Part shown: piece after piece, positions 1 through 13,004 of the stretch | Layout: each line of letters opens with the position of its first letter | How positions within the stretch are numbered: position 1 is the first letter of the stretch | Assembly: GCA_034620365.1 (NCBI GenBank) | Contig: JAQGEQ010000062.1 | Coordinates: forward strand, 186,001 to 250,000 | DNA: 64,000 nt | Source of the DNA: Pegea sp. RAD2-039 | Taxonomy: Eukaryota > Chordata > Thaliacea > Salpida > Salpidae | Direction: 5' to 3' | Program-made: the position numbers and the translations under genes | The notes under the pieces: model-generated | Databases searched by the model: none | What the model was told of the DNA's origin: nothing | The model's input: the letters and a program-made list of their open reading frames with translations, nothing else

Positions 1-1008
1 CAGAAGATCTTCTTCTGAAGTTATCTTCATCTTTAACAGAAGATCTTCTTTCAAAGTTATCCTCATCTTTAACAGAAGACTTTCTTCTGAAGTTATCCTC
101 ATCTTTAGCAGAAGATCTTCTTCTGAAGTTATCTTCATCTTTAACAGAAGATCTTCTTTCAAAGTTATCCTCATCTTTAACAGAAGACTTTCTTCTGAAG
201 TTATCCTCATCTTTAGCAGAAGATCTTCTTCTGAAGTTATCTTCATCTTTAACAGAAGATCTTCTTTCAAAGTTATCTTCATCTTTAGCAGAAGATCTTC
301 TTCTGAAGTTATCTTCATCCTTAGCAGAAGATCTTTTTTCTAAGTTATCCTCATCTTTAGCAGAAGATCTTCTATCAAAGTTATCCTCATCTTTAGCAGA
401 AGATCTTCTATCAAAGTTATCCTCATCTTTAACAGAAGATCTTCTTCTGAAGTTATCTTCATCCTTAGCAGAAGATCTTCTTTCAAAGTTATCCTCATCT
501 TTGACAGAAGACTTTCTTCTGAAGTTATCCTCATCTTTAGCAGAAGATCTTCTTTCAAAGTTATCTTCATCTTTAGCAGAAGATCTTCTTCTGAAGTTGT
601 CCTCATCTTTAGCAGAAGATCTTCTTCTGAAGTTGTCCTCATCTTTAGCAGAAGATCTTCTTCTGAAGTTATCTTCATCCTTAGCAGAAGATCTTCTTCT
701 GAAGTCATCTTCATCCTTAGCAGAAGATCTTCTTTCAAAGTTATCCTCATCTTTAGCAGAAGATCTTCTTCTGAAGTTGTCCTCATCTTTAGCAGAAGAT
801 CTTCTTCTGAAGTTATCTTCATCCTTAGCAGAAGATCTTCTTTCAAAGTTATCTTCATCTTTAGCAGAAGATCTTCTTCTGAAGTCATCTTCATCCTTAG
901 CAGAAGATCTTCTTCTGAAGTCATCTTCATCATTTACAGAAGATCTTCTTTCAAAATCATCTTCATCTTTAATGGAAGATCTTCTACTGAAGTTATCTTC
1001 ATCTTTAA
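1..1008 (-). repeat. Coding tandem repeat, 36-bp unit, 28 copies in window
   Basis: A 36-bp unit repeats without any length change for 28 copies, in register with the RIIa gene reading frame on the minus strand. Unit variants encode KDEDNFRRRSSA, KDEDNFERRSSV, KDEDNFRRKSSV and related forms. The first unit after the linker (about 1008-973) is KDEDNFSRRSSI, followed by KDEDDFERRSSV and NDEDDFRRRSSA. A higher-order 108-bp period made of three unit types is visible: positions 35-142 and 143-250 are identical base for base. Because the unit is divisible by three and poor in stops, other frames on both strands are also open and produce spurious ORFs. The array continues beyond position 1. Confidence 0.95.
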
Positions 1009-3662
1009 AGTAATAACTATTTTCAGAATTGTTAACATCATTAAAAGTTGAGGCGGTTGAACGAGTTGCCCCTGAACTCGAATCTGTCTCAATTCTGTGT
1101 TCTTTGAGACTAATACTGGATTGAGAACTTGAGTGGCAGTTTTCCAAACTTTTTTTGTACTTTTTGCTCGTGGTTGAAAGTGAAGAGCTAGATGCAGAAA
1201 GCCCTGAACTACTGCTATCTTTTGTATCTTCACCATAATCTCGTTCATAAAGCTGAATAAATAATTTAAAATGTCAAATCATTTCAATTATTAGTGACCT
1301 AATCACAATTGCTTTATATTTTAAATTTAAATATTTAATCTAAAAATTAACCAAGGTTTCTGATAATACTTATTAAAAAATTCTTTTGAATAATATTGTT
1401 TTAGTCTGTTTAATTTGGAGTTTTACTTTTCAAATTTTCTATTTAAGAAATTCAGTTTCAGAAAATGCAAGACTTCGAAATTATGCTTTGTTAGAAACTA
1501 ATTGTTTACATTTTTAAGCTTCTAGAAAATCTTCCTTGAATTCGCAAGGAATAGAAATTTCTAAATTACAAATTATTAAACAAAAAATTGACACCGTTAC
1601 AATTACTTAACAAGGTTAGTTAATCTACTAGACATGGTGGTCTCTTGATATTTCTTTGTGTATCATCACTTCACCAAACAATAGTCTTATAAAATTTTTA
1701 AATTAAAACTTTGATCAAATTCATAAAAACAATCTTTTTTAAAAGAACTAAAGTAAAAACGCAGTAGGTTATGTAAACCAAATATTTAAAAAATCAAACT
1801 TAGTTTACAAATAAAAAAATTTTGATAAATTAGTAATTAGTTTTTAATGATTATTTCTATGAAGTAATTGAAAGTTTTTTGAAACTTTTTTTTAACTGGC
1901 TACTAAACTTTATGATTTACCAATCTGTGTGAAATTTGAAAATCTCAAAAATTTTCAAGCAAACATATTTGAATTGAAAACACAAAACCGTTCAGGCAAA
2001 TGCTAGTTTAAAAACAGGTGGGCCGCGTTACTTGTTTGTTTACTCAATATAAGGCAGCTTTGAATTTATAAAGTGAATTAATCTATTAGTAAAAGCAATA
2101 AACTTACCAGGCGCTCTAGTAAACCAGCAACAAAGTCTACAATATTCTCAGGTTGTACATGTATCACTTCATATCCAACTTTATGAAGAATTTCTTCTAA
2201 ACCTAAAGAAGAAAGAAAATTTGATTTTTTGCTACAACAACAGATAACCAGGTCTAAAGCCACACGACACTCAGTTAGCCTAAGGGGTTTTGGTAAGACT
2301 AGCTTTGATGTTCTACCACTATTGAACTCGTGATATTATCTACACCTCCACAGTTTTCATATAAAGGACATGAACTTTTATAACAGCCTTGTGCCTGTCA
2401 GTCAAACTAGAAACACCTTAGAGCAAGTATTCATGAAATCTTCGAAGTAAGTTTTAACCAACAAAAGTTACTCCCTCAAAAATTGATTACTTGTTATTAA
2501 CAGTAAAAATAACCTTTTATAATGATCTAATAGTTCCTGAATGTTTGAAGTATTACTTTTTATTTTTAATTAGAATGATATTAACAAAACAAAGATTGTT
2601 TAGAAGTTACATGTTTACTGTTTAGATTTTTCTTGAATAAATGATAGGATATAGATTTAGTAAATAGAAAACCGTTGAATTATCAAAGTTCAATTCATAT
2701 TTACTAAACTCAAACTCTTATGAGGGTAGATATTAGTATATAAAACTAATCTGTGATTCTTAAAAACATAAAGTAAAAGAAAAATTAAAATGCCATCTAG
2801 AAAATCAACTGACTAAATCTTATATCTGTAGCTTTTAAAAGAAGCTTTGAACTTTAATTCAGAAGCGGAAGTCTGTTGTCGTCAAATCATCTAAATTAAC
2901 TTTTAATTTACATTTACTTTTCAGCATGTAATCTTAGATTGTCGCTTTTGAAGTTTCCTATTTGGTTTCTTATTAATTTTAAGTGAGTTAAATTTAATAT
3001 TTCAATTTTATACTTTAAATTATTGTAATAATTTTTTCATTCTACTATAATTCAAAGTTTTGCAAACTAAATCAAATAGTTAAAAGGTTTTTGAACTATT
3101 TGTGTTGTATAACTTTTATACAATCAACTAGCACAAAATTACTTAATATATATTTGGTAGTTTGCTAATAAAGAGACTTTTTCAATACTTTATATCTATA
3201 ATTTATCAGGATGTATAAAAAAATGCATATTACAAATTATGTAATAATATTTTTGTATCTCTTTTTCAAACGTCTGTTACATAAAGTAAAAAAAAGGAAA
3301 TCGATTCGACTTCACTAGCATATTTTGTTTAGTAACAAATTAGTTTTGCTTTATACATCATTCAGTGTAACTAAGAGTTTGCTTAGTTTTTGTTCTTAGT
3401 GTCACCTTAAAAATTTTTAATGGGTTGAAAAATGAGTTCAACTAGTTTATTTAAACATCAACTACAGAGCTTCAAATACAAAATAACTAATTGCTCAGCT
3501 TAGAGAGAAGACTGAGCAGCAATTTTTTGAGGAATCCGATTACTTTTTATGTAATTCAAATGCAAAGTTACCTTTTGGTATTTCAACAGAGACAATTTTC
3601 TTGAATGCAGGAAGCTGTAAGCTTTCTTCTTCATTATGCCAATAATCAGTGTCCAGGTTCAT
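1..3662 (-). CDS. RIIa-domain protein with tandem 12-residue phosphosite repeats (3' end outside window)
   Basis: Three coding exons on the minus strand: 3662-3572 (start ATG at 3662-3660), 2202-2108 and 1252-1, the last leaving the window. Donors are GTAACT and GTAAGT; acceptors end in CTTTAG and TTATTCAG; phases agree at both joins. The first two exons plus the start of the third read MNLDTDYWHNEEES..., then IPKGLEEILHKVGYEV, QPENIVDFVAGLLERL and LYERDYGED. This matches the RIIa dimerisation/docking domain (I-P-x-G-L, then a Q-P-x-[ND]-[IL]-V-[DE]-F helix) at about residues 28-65. RIIa domains dimerise and bind AKAP helices in PKA-RII and in sperm/ciliary proteins such as ROPN1, CABYR and SPA17. 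A Ser-rich linker of about 75 residues follows, then 28 repeats of the KDEDNFRRRSSA type. Each repeat has a basic run before two serines, fitting the PKA/AGC-kinase consensus R-R-x-S. The domain call is firm; the kinase link is inference. Confidence 0.85.
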
Positions 3663-6600
3663 ATTGAAGATGAAATTCTTTCAACAAAAAATTCACAAAA
3701 GAAAATTTTTAATTTATTTTTTATGTGCATCTTATAACAAGACACATTATGACGTAACAATTAAAACGTAAATTTGGTCAAAAATTTAAATTATATAATT
3801 ATGTATACCGGTGATTTTCATATTTAATTTTCAAATATAATTAAATTAATTAAATATTTAATATTTAATATAAATAATATTATTAAATATTTCTTATCGA
3901 TATTTTACATAATATTAAAATAAATAAAAATTAATTCATAAAAACTTTAGGCAATAAAACTGTTTTGCAAATAAAATTTATCAAATTAACTATATCTAAA
4001 AGTTTATATATTTCTATATTAATTTCGTCTTTTTTTGACAAGCCACAGAACTCAAAATGATTTTGTTCGATTACTAATAGCCGACTTTTTAATTCTTTCA
4101 ATTGAGTGAAAGCTTATGCCATTATCTGACTTCAGATCATCACCATGAGCATATCACCTAATGAATAGCTTACAAGCCGAATATTTTGTTTGCTTATGAT
4201 TTTATGAAAGTAAAAAAATATGTTTGCTGCTACCACAGGAGACTTCTATTACAGATTGTATCTCTATAAATTCGTCTGTTTTCCGTTTCACAAAGTTTAT
4301 TTCTTTTAAACTCAAATAATACTCGTGTTTTTGCATTGTCATTTTTTAGGGATTTTATTGCTCTCAACTTCATGTATTGCTGAAAGATTCGAATATGATT
4401 GAAAGTTATCACCAGAATCTCTTGTCAAAAGCACTAAATTTTCTTCAGTGGATTAGCAGCGGTGTCTTGTACATCTAAAACAGTATAGATCTTTACTTAT
4501 TCTAATTTTCATGCTTAACATTTCAACGAAATTTCACTTAAATGTTATGCTTCAGTTAAATTCCCAACTGCAGACGGTAATAGATTGTTTGATAGTCAGA
4601 GCAAATAAACTGATGAAATGATAGAACTTGCCCAAGGCAGCTCCATGTGACATAAGTACAATGTTATTACTCGCGACTAGTTCCTACAAATTCCGTCAGA
4701 ATTTTTATATTTCGATTTAAATATTTAGTTATATCGCCAGATAGCAAGTCTTTAATTGATATTTTTACAGATTTGTCATCACAGAATACTAATAATTGTT
4801 GAAAGTTAAGAAACTTGTATACTAATTTTGTTATGTATGTAGATAACATTTGATATATTTACTTATCAATTAAGTTAAACAAGTTAGATTCTAGTTTAGT
4901 TTGAGTTTAAGCACTTTACATGGTTAGCTTTATAGTCACGCCATTTTTTCAGTCTATGTCTTTGTATATCTGATCTTGACTCTAGTGAGAGTTACTTTTG
5001 ATCAAAGCCTTTTATCTTTGAAATTTTAGTAAAGTGATAGATATAACAACAGTTGAAAATGCATGAGACGATTCTCAAAATTCAATTTTATTAATCGTAT
5101 AATCTTATTTTTGCTTTATAATCTTTCAGTAACTATCTTTAAGTAAAAGTATTTTTTATTTTTCTGTTTGTTTTTATTAGATTTAAATCTACTTAAAATA
5201 GGTAATTTTTTATTCAATTTTTTTTTTCAAAAACGTTTTTTTCAGTATTTTAGAAGTTTTAGAGTCACAAAACTTTATGCGTTTTACTGAAGATGAAATT
5301 ATTAAATAATTTTCAAAATGATCTTTTACTTCTTATATTTATATTAATTTTTATCTGGGTCGGAGTAGAACATATTTTCAGGTTATAAAATAACTTAAAT
5401 AATTTTGTTTTCTTCGCATAACTTTGCTAAATGTGAAAAATTATTTCAATAGTCTGTAAAATCAACAATTTCAACAGTTTGGAGTACAGGAAATAAACTT
5501 TTTTGTCAATTAAATCAAGTTAAAAAAAATATAATTTCAATAAACGAAAAATTACATTTTCTTAAGTAAATCTAATTTGTAAAAATTATTTTAAAAGATT
5601 AAGATCATTCTCAAACTTTCAAAGATTTTAATATTTACAAAACTTATAAATCAAGCTTCTATTTATACGAATTTTATTAAGAAATAATAATAAAAAAAAA
5701 CTCAGATATTTTGTCTCTATCATAATCTGCTTAAATCTATTATCCACAATAAAATTATTTCAAATTAAACCTACAATTGAACTTAATTTGACAGTTTTTA
5801 AGGTTTCGACGCTGATATTATATTACTGTAAGATTAACTGAACCAATTGATATCTCGTATAATTTAAAAAAAAATATTTATGCTTTCAAAATGTTATATC
5901 CGCCTATAAAAAACTGTTCATAAGTTACAAGCCAGTAATATAAAGTAGTAAGGTTCTTTATCGAATCATAACAACGGTATCAGATAGTCTAACTAAAAAT
6001 GCTTTAATACATTTTGATAAGCAACCATCAAAGTAAATTGAATCAGATTAAAATATAGATGACTTGACTTAATGAAAGTGATTCATTTAGAAAAATATAT
6101 AGTAAATTTCTAGTATACAAAGAATTCAGTATGCATCTATCAAAAAAACTTTCCCAAAACATCAATTCTTTAAAGTAGGCTAGTCGGTAATTTTGGAGTT
6201 TAAGTAAGATAGTTTTATTTATCTTCAAAGCTTTACCTTTTGTGATTTCATCTCTATTTTGTGCTAAGACTTTTCTACAGTAAACATGGTGAGATGTTAT
6301 AATGATCAAGATAAATATTGAATTACTTGCTATGTATTCTACAGTAAAAAGAATAAACATAGTCATAAATAACTACGTATAAACTATACATAACTTACAG
6401 TTATTATGTTACATTACTTAAACTGTTTAGGAGTAATAGTAGCTTGACTAGATTTTAAACCTAAATTCAATTTTCACTACTTGAGTAAGTTTCATTATAA
6501 GCTTGAATTGATTTTGTTATCTTACATTACAAGTTCATTTGCATTGAGTTTGTTTATTATGTTTCTAAATAAAATTTTGTGTATACTAGGTTGAAAATAT

Positions 6601-7808
6601 ATTCAGAGGAAAACTTAACAGTCTTTGTATTTATTTAAAACTTTAATTCTTTAAGTAAAGTTCACAAATTTAATTAAGTTTTATGTTGATAAGATATAAT
6701 GAAAATACCCTAAGTATAAAAAAATGTTTTTTCAAAATTAATTAATATTCGATATTTAAATTAATTATCAAATTTGGAAAACTTTTATATTAAAAATATT
6801 CAAAAACTTTTCTATCTTAATAGTATAAAGTTCAAAATCAAAATAGCTTTTTCATATCGAATTTATTTTAAAACTAAAATGAAATGTAAAGCCCTCACTT
6901 GAAAAAATCAAATCATCTTTTTAAAGTTGGATTTTACGAATTTAGTAAAAATATGAGAAATGTTTCTTATTTAATATCAAATAACAGATTATTTAAAATA
7001 ATATCAATTATTCTTCCATATATTTTGCACAACTAGAAGAATGAAAATATATTAGATAACTTCGTTTACTTATTGACAAGTTTTTAAAAAATAATCTGAA
7101 AATTTAAACAATAAAATCATCTGTTTGGTATCCACTTTATTATAAACCCTCAAATATGTTCTTGAACTTTAAGTTTAGTGGTTTAGTTGCATCGTTTAAC
7201 ATACAAACTCGCCAAAAAGCTGTTTGTAAGATAGTTAAAATTCATTTTACTGTAACAGCTTTCTATTTAGGTATCTATTTTCTAACTTATTCTTTTAGTT
7301 TACCAAATAAATTTTCTTGGTGTATTTAAAACAGTTTTGTGAGATACTTTTTCAAGTTTAGCTGCTTGTCAAATTAAACTCTAATCGAAAATACATTTTT
7401 GAAAATTATTATGAATTTAGTTTAATATATCTTTGAAATCGAATAAATTTGTTATTTTTTGTATATATCTAAATTAGCAGAACTTTTAAAAACCTTATAA
7501 AGAAAATAAAACTTATAAAAAGTTTTCAGGATCAACTGTTCGAAAATTCTTATAGAAACCGAATAATTGAAATATTTTGTTAAAATAGTTTTAAAAAAAT
7601 GAAATCTATCTCCAATTCTTATTAAATACTTCATCAGAATAAAAACTCGCGGGCTGAAGTTTAATACTTTGTAATTTAATAAAAGAATATTGTTAAAAAA
7701 GTTTATTTAATGATTTTTACAACTAGCAGATCTGACTCATAGCTTTCACTTTTTATATTCATTGTTCTCCTATTAGCAGCGAGTTACTAAAAAAGGGCTG
7801 AGCTTTAG
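3663..7808. other. AT-rich intergenic DNA, no gene recognised
   Basis: This stretch lies upstream of the RIIa gene start and should include its promoter and 5' UTR, but I see no TATA box or motif strong enough to name. Short ORFs around 4230, 4667, 6043 and 7452 on the minus strand have AT-driven composition (many Ile, Asn, Lys, Phe) and no conserved motif. Nothing else is supported. Confidence 0.6.
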
Positions 7809-7987
7809 ATTCAATTTTCTTATCTATCAACACACCTGGTCGCCAGTTCGGAAACGATACCTATGACTTCAAAGAATCAATTAAGCAAGTCTCCACCACA
7901 CCAGGTATAATTGAAAGTAGATGTGTTTACAAGAACGGCGCTTAATGACACACTTTTCGTTTCAGTCAAAAACGAATTATTTCGAAA
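7809..7987 (+). CDS. Candidate exon pair of an unrecognised gene
   Basis: Exon 7809-7904 follows a GCTTTAG acceptor and encodes SIFLSINTPGRQF, then GNDTYDFKESIKQVSTTP. It ends one base into a codon before GTATAA. After a 61-base gap a strong acceptor (CTTTTCGTTTCAG) opens a 22-base exon 7966-7987 (VKNELFR) that supplies the two missing bases and ends at a GTAAGT donor. The patch is clearly GC-richer than its surroundings. If the first donor is not used, the frame continues to a TAA at 7943-7945 (GIIESRCVYKNGA), so 7809-7945 could be a last exon. I do not recognise the protein and found no convincing neighbouring exons; an acceptor near 9228 could supply a terminal exon but is weak. Confidence 0.35.
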
Positions 7988-10900
7988 GTAAGTTCAAATT
8001 TTTATGATTAAATCAATGATTATGTCGCTAGCTTAAGACATGGTAAATCAAAATGTGATTAAATTGACCGTGTGGTCGGTTACAAAAAAAAGCTTTAAGC
8101 TAGAGGAAGTTTAGCTTATTACATATAAATGATATGACCAAAAATCTATCAATTTACTGCTTATAACGCACATTGAAATATTCTGAGATAAGTCATCTAC
8201 TTTTACAACAAATATTTTAATCAAGTAATCTGTCTTAAGAGATTACTTATTTATTTATGAAAGAAATCGTATTTCATGAAATTTACATTTGTTAGGAAGT
8301 TTGAAAAGCTAATCAGAAAATTTATTTTCTATAAAAATGTAAATTAATTTATTAAAAATAACATCTTTTTTATAAAATATATTTTAATATTGATGTAGTT
8401 TTAGCTTTTTCAGAAATATATATACTTATAAATAAATCTTATATATTATAAATATTAATTTATTTTTGATTGATAATAATTTAAAAATCTCTTGTCCTAT
8501 ATATACTTTGTTTTATCTATTTAATAAATATATGACATAAATTTATGTTAAAGTTTTAAATATTTGTTAAACAAGAAAAAAAAACTCTGTATATTTATTC
8601 CTATATTAATAATAGTTTTATTATTTATTACAAAATTTGCTTAATTTAACAAATTTTCTTTATTAGCATAAACAAACTAGAAATAAATATAACATTTTTA
8701 AATATTGTAAAATCAAATGATGCAAATTGAAATAATATTTTAGTTGAATTTGAAGATTTTCTATTTATTTTCAGCTAACATGAACACCTTTGTTAAAAAC
8801 GATTAAAGATTATTTTGTAAATTAAACAGAGAAAAAGTAATTATTTTATAGGCAAAAGCTAAACTTGATTATAATACAATTATAGTTTGGGTTAAAGGTT
8901 ATTGTCAGTATAAGCAGATATCTTAAAATTAAAAAAATGTGGTTTATCTGATCAATCAATAAGATAATAACGTTGTAATGATACAATAAGAATCCTACTA
9001 GTATTATCATTTACTCTTTCAGTAAAATTTCTGAATTTTTTTAATACTATTTATCAGCTGGTGATATTTATATATATATGTTTAAAAAATCATAATAAAT
9101 ATTACCATATAATAATTTATTATTCAAAATAATTTAAACATAAACAGAACTAATGACGTATATTCTGATTATAAAAAAAAAGTTTGTATAATTATTTATA
9201 AAACTATTAAACAATTTAGGCGCCAGCCCTTGCAATGACGTAAGTACAAGACGAATATAAAGTTTAAGATATACAACTTACATATTTATGTTTATCTATA
9301 GTCAATCGATATCAATATTTACATTAGGTCTCTATTTTTCCCATAACATTAATTTTAGTAGCTAAACCCAATTTCGATTAACCAAAAATCATTTTGAATA
9401 ATTTTTATAGAAATTTTGAAAGTTATGAAGTAATCCAAAAGTTTTCATAAAAGATTTTTTAAAATGAAAAGATGCATTAAGTTATCAATCTCTGCAAAAT
9501 CTTGTGATGCAAGAATATTCTAAATACTTTTATGATTTAAATCAATCTTAATATAAACGATAAGCTCTTCCTTAGGAAAGGATCTAATATATCTTCCTTA
9601 GCTAACATGTCCTAACTTTATCTGAAATTCTAGAAAAATTGAAATTGATGAAAAGGTTATATTGGTTATAACAACAATCAAATATTTGGATAATTTTAAA
9701 TGAGGCTTTCAAAAGTTTCTACTTTTTATGATTCAATGTCTTCAGACACGATCTTGTTGGGCCAAATCATCCGAACAACATTTATTAATCGTAACTGGCT
9801 ATTTATAGCGCTGATACAGCGATACTTAAATAAATAAATCTAGGAAATTTGATTGATAAATTTGGTTCTTTACTAAATGATTCAACCTCAAAAATTTGCT
9901 GATACTTAGAGGCATGCTAACCTGATGATATTATTTTGCTCAAATAAGTTTTATTTATCAACTTTTAATATTAATTAGTTTGTAGATATTTCAATAATTA
10001 TTAATCTTTTAAAAAAATTGTAAAATATTTTTTATGGATTTATCGAACTTGATATTCTGTCGTGAATTTGCGATTCGACATTCCAGTGTTTTAAGATCGA
10101 TCAACTTGATAAGCAGATAAGAAAACTCAAATGACAAATCGATGAAAAACTAAAAGTAAATTTATTAGTAAAAATAATTAGTGATAAAAAAAGATTGAAA
10201 ATTTATATTTTGAAGAACTCTAAATTAAAGAAACTTTTGGCGGAAATTGTTTTCGATTATTTTAGTTGTTCATTCACCGGCCATTAATGTTTTCAGCCAT
10301 TTCAGTCAGAATCTCATTAAAGTGCAAATAAACGAAGGTTTAAAACTTCATGTTTATTATTTTTTTCATTTTCTTTCATTTCAAGCTCTAGTCGTAGGCG
10401 AGCTTAGCTGAAAATTAATACAATGATCGTAAAGGAAGAGGAGGTCTTTTATCTCTGGATGTAGGCAACCAAAGTCTTCAGTATTTTCACATCAATTTTC
10501 TTATCAGCAAGTTATCAACTAAATTTTGCTTTTATGACACACAACAGAAGAAGATTCTGTTCTTAGAAAAATAAACAGAAATTTAAAAGTGATGTTTTAG
10601 CCGAGTTAAACCAACCATTCTTGCACTAAAACGCCGACTACAATTATGGCGCTTTTTATTTTTGCGCACATATCAAAAGATTTTTATATTGAAGAAAAAC
10701 TTGAACGAGATGTTATATATTTCTATCTTTTTCGACACACTTGTAATCCTATTAAATATTTATAACAAATTTGCATGATTGAATTTGATTAATGAAGATT
10801 ACAAGAACCAAATATATTTAATTAAGAAGATATATTTTTGCAGAATATGTAAATTAGAATAGATTTTTGATATTAGAAAAATATTTTTTTCTAAATTATA

Positions 10901-12877
10901 TAATATTAATAAACAATTTTATATTTTTACAAAACTGCAGAAGTATTTTAAAAGTAACAAAAAATGATGACGGTTTATGACTAAGGCGAGTGTCGCTTAC
11001 AAAGTTTGTAACTGAAAAAGTTCAACAAAATTGACTAATACCCTCGAGGTTAGAAGAAGATATTTGTTCTGTATTAAACCATCAGTAGTGTTAGAAAAAT
11101 TCTGACAAAAAAATAAACTTTTTGTAAAATCACGCCATTTTCAATTGAAGCATCAAAACGTTTAAAAGTTTCAGGTAATTTCTACTTCTTTTAATGTTTA
11201 AATGTTTTGGTAATTTAGATTTATGATTTAGAAAGTATTTAATCATTATATTTGGGTATCAACAACTTTCTATCATGTTTAATTTACCAAGAAATTCCAG
11301 AGCTTGAATTGTTTAATAGTAAAGTTTTATAAGATTTTATGGTTTACAATTGATTAAATTACTTAAATTTTTTAGGATCTCTCATCAAAAGACCTTTATT
11401 TATTAATCTTTAGTTAAAAGTTGCTCTTCAAACAAAATTGAATTAAACTTCTTTAATTGAAACAGTTCTGCTTATTTCATAAATTTTAATTTAGTCTTAT
11501 TCAAGTCTATTTTCTGTATACTTCACCATAAATTACTGAGAAATGTACACAAATTGAAAAGCTTTTTATAGGGGACAATTGAAATGAACGATTGGTTAAT
11601 GTTACACTTATGATTTTGTATTGAATATTTTCAGTAAAGATAGAACACTTTTTATCGTTATATGCTTGAAGAATTTAAAAAATCTTTTGTTAGCACGAAT
11701 GTTTTTTTAATTCTAGTAATCCAGCTACTTAATAATTTTCATATCTAAAAAGTTGATATTCTAATCTAAAAACGTTTTTGTGTAAGAACAAACTGCGATT
11801 TAAAAATTGGTAATTCCGTTTAGCCGCGTTTTATATCAGTAGCTTTTATAAAAGCTGCAAAAAATTTAGGTGCTTGTAGATAAGGAGGCCTTGCAACATT
11901 TATTCTAGTAAACAATTTAACATATAATTGAAAACTAATTAAAAAACTAACTAATTATTTTAATAACATCGAATGAATATCACTTAGTTGTAGATAAATA
12001 TATCGAATTATTAAAAATGTATATTCGACTGCAAACTTATTTTTGTTTTATTAATTTAAATATTTTGTATTTCATCAACTATTTCAAAGTAACATTTGAA
12101 ATTATAAGGTGTCGAAAGTTCAAATGAAAGTAATTGTAAAATCATAACTATTAAAACTAAAAAAAAAATAGATTATAATGTGAAACTTTAATTGAAAATC
12201 TTGATAAATAAACTATAATTTTTTAACTGGTATAAATTTGCTTTCACATATCGAAATATAAGCTTGTATAGTAAGCAATTAATTAAATTTTTCTATCGCA
12301 AATTAAGTTTGTATTATATACATTAAAAGTTATTAAACTTTTTCAGCTTATAGAAATTTTATGAATTTTACTTTTTATTCAAATAGAAAACTAAAGCTTA
12401 GAAGCAAACTGATTAAAATACTTTTTATTTAGAGTTTATCTTTAATTAAAAATTACTTTATAACCTTTTCACTTTTGATAAAAACTCTTTTTCTTAAGTT
12501 ACATTTTTTTGTTCAATTTCATAAAAATCAAAAAGCAATTTTGCTAGCTTACAAAATTTTTCTCTTTTAATTGTAGTTAAACTAGTGAAAAAATCTCTAA
12601 AGATATATAATCTGATCATCTTTTGAAGATTTAGGTCAAGATCTTTAACTGATTTGTACTATAGAGTCAAAATTAATGAAAAACAAAACAATTAAAATTT
12701 CATTGCTATTTACGCGCCGGCCTTTTTTGTTAACAGCCAAATTGGTAATTACAGCATCAACTTTTTGTAAACAAACAAACAGAACTTCAAACTTTGTTGC
12801 GAAAAATTCTTGAACTTGTTAGATTTGTTATATTTTTCATTACTCAATAGTCACTAGTGCGTGACCTTTCGCGCTAA
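7988..12877. other. AT-rich DNA, no gene recognised
   Basis: Very AT-rich with long A/T runs. A short GC-richer spot at about 9219-9240 resembles a 20-base exon between a TTTAG acceptor and a GTAAGT donor, and another near 10385-10500 carries no open exon I can bound. No RNA gene, element or conserved coding motif was recognised. Confidence 0.55.
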
Positions 12878-12885
12878 TGACGTCA
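12878..12885. promoter_or_regulatory. CRE palindrome TGACGTCA
   Basis: A perfect 8-base CRE (CREB/ATF site). A half-site-like TGACGTAA follows at 12898-12905. It lies just beyond the predicted 3' end of the unrecognised minus-strand gene and about 1.1 kb from the CRE group at 14015-14233. Function is inferred from the motif only. Confidence 0.45.
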
Positions 12886-13004
12886 TCAAACTATGGCTGA
12901 CGTAAAAACGATATGAAGTGGTTATTACAAAGCGATGCAAACATCAAATTGAACGAACAAAAAGCATTTTAAGCAGCGTTGTGTCCCTCAAAACATTCGC
13001 TTCT

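Noticed and set aside
501..1013. Plus-strand ORF of SSSLAEDLLLKL repeats and the minus-strand ORFs SEEDLLLKM (340-933) and 934-1248
   Set aside because: They are other frames of the 36-bp repeat. Only the minus frame giving KDEDNFRRRSSA continues through the non-repeat linker and across splice junctions into the RIIa domain.
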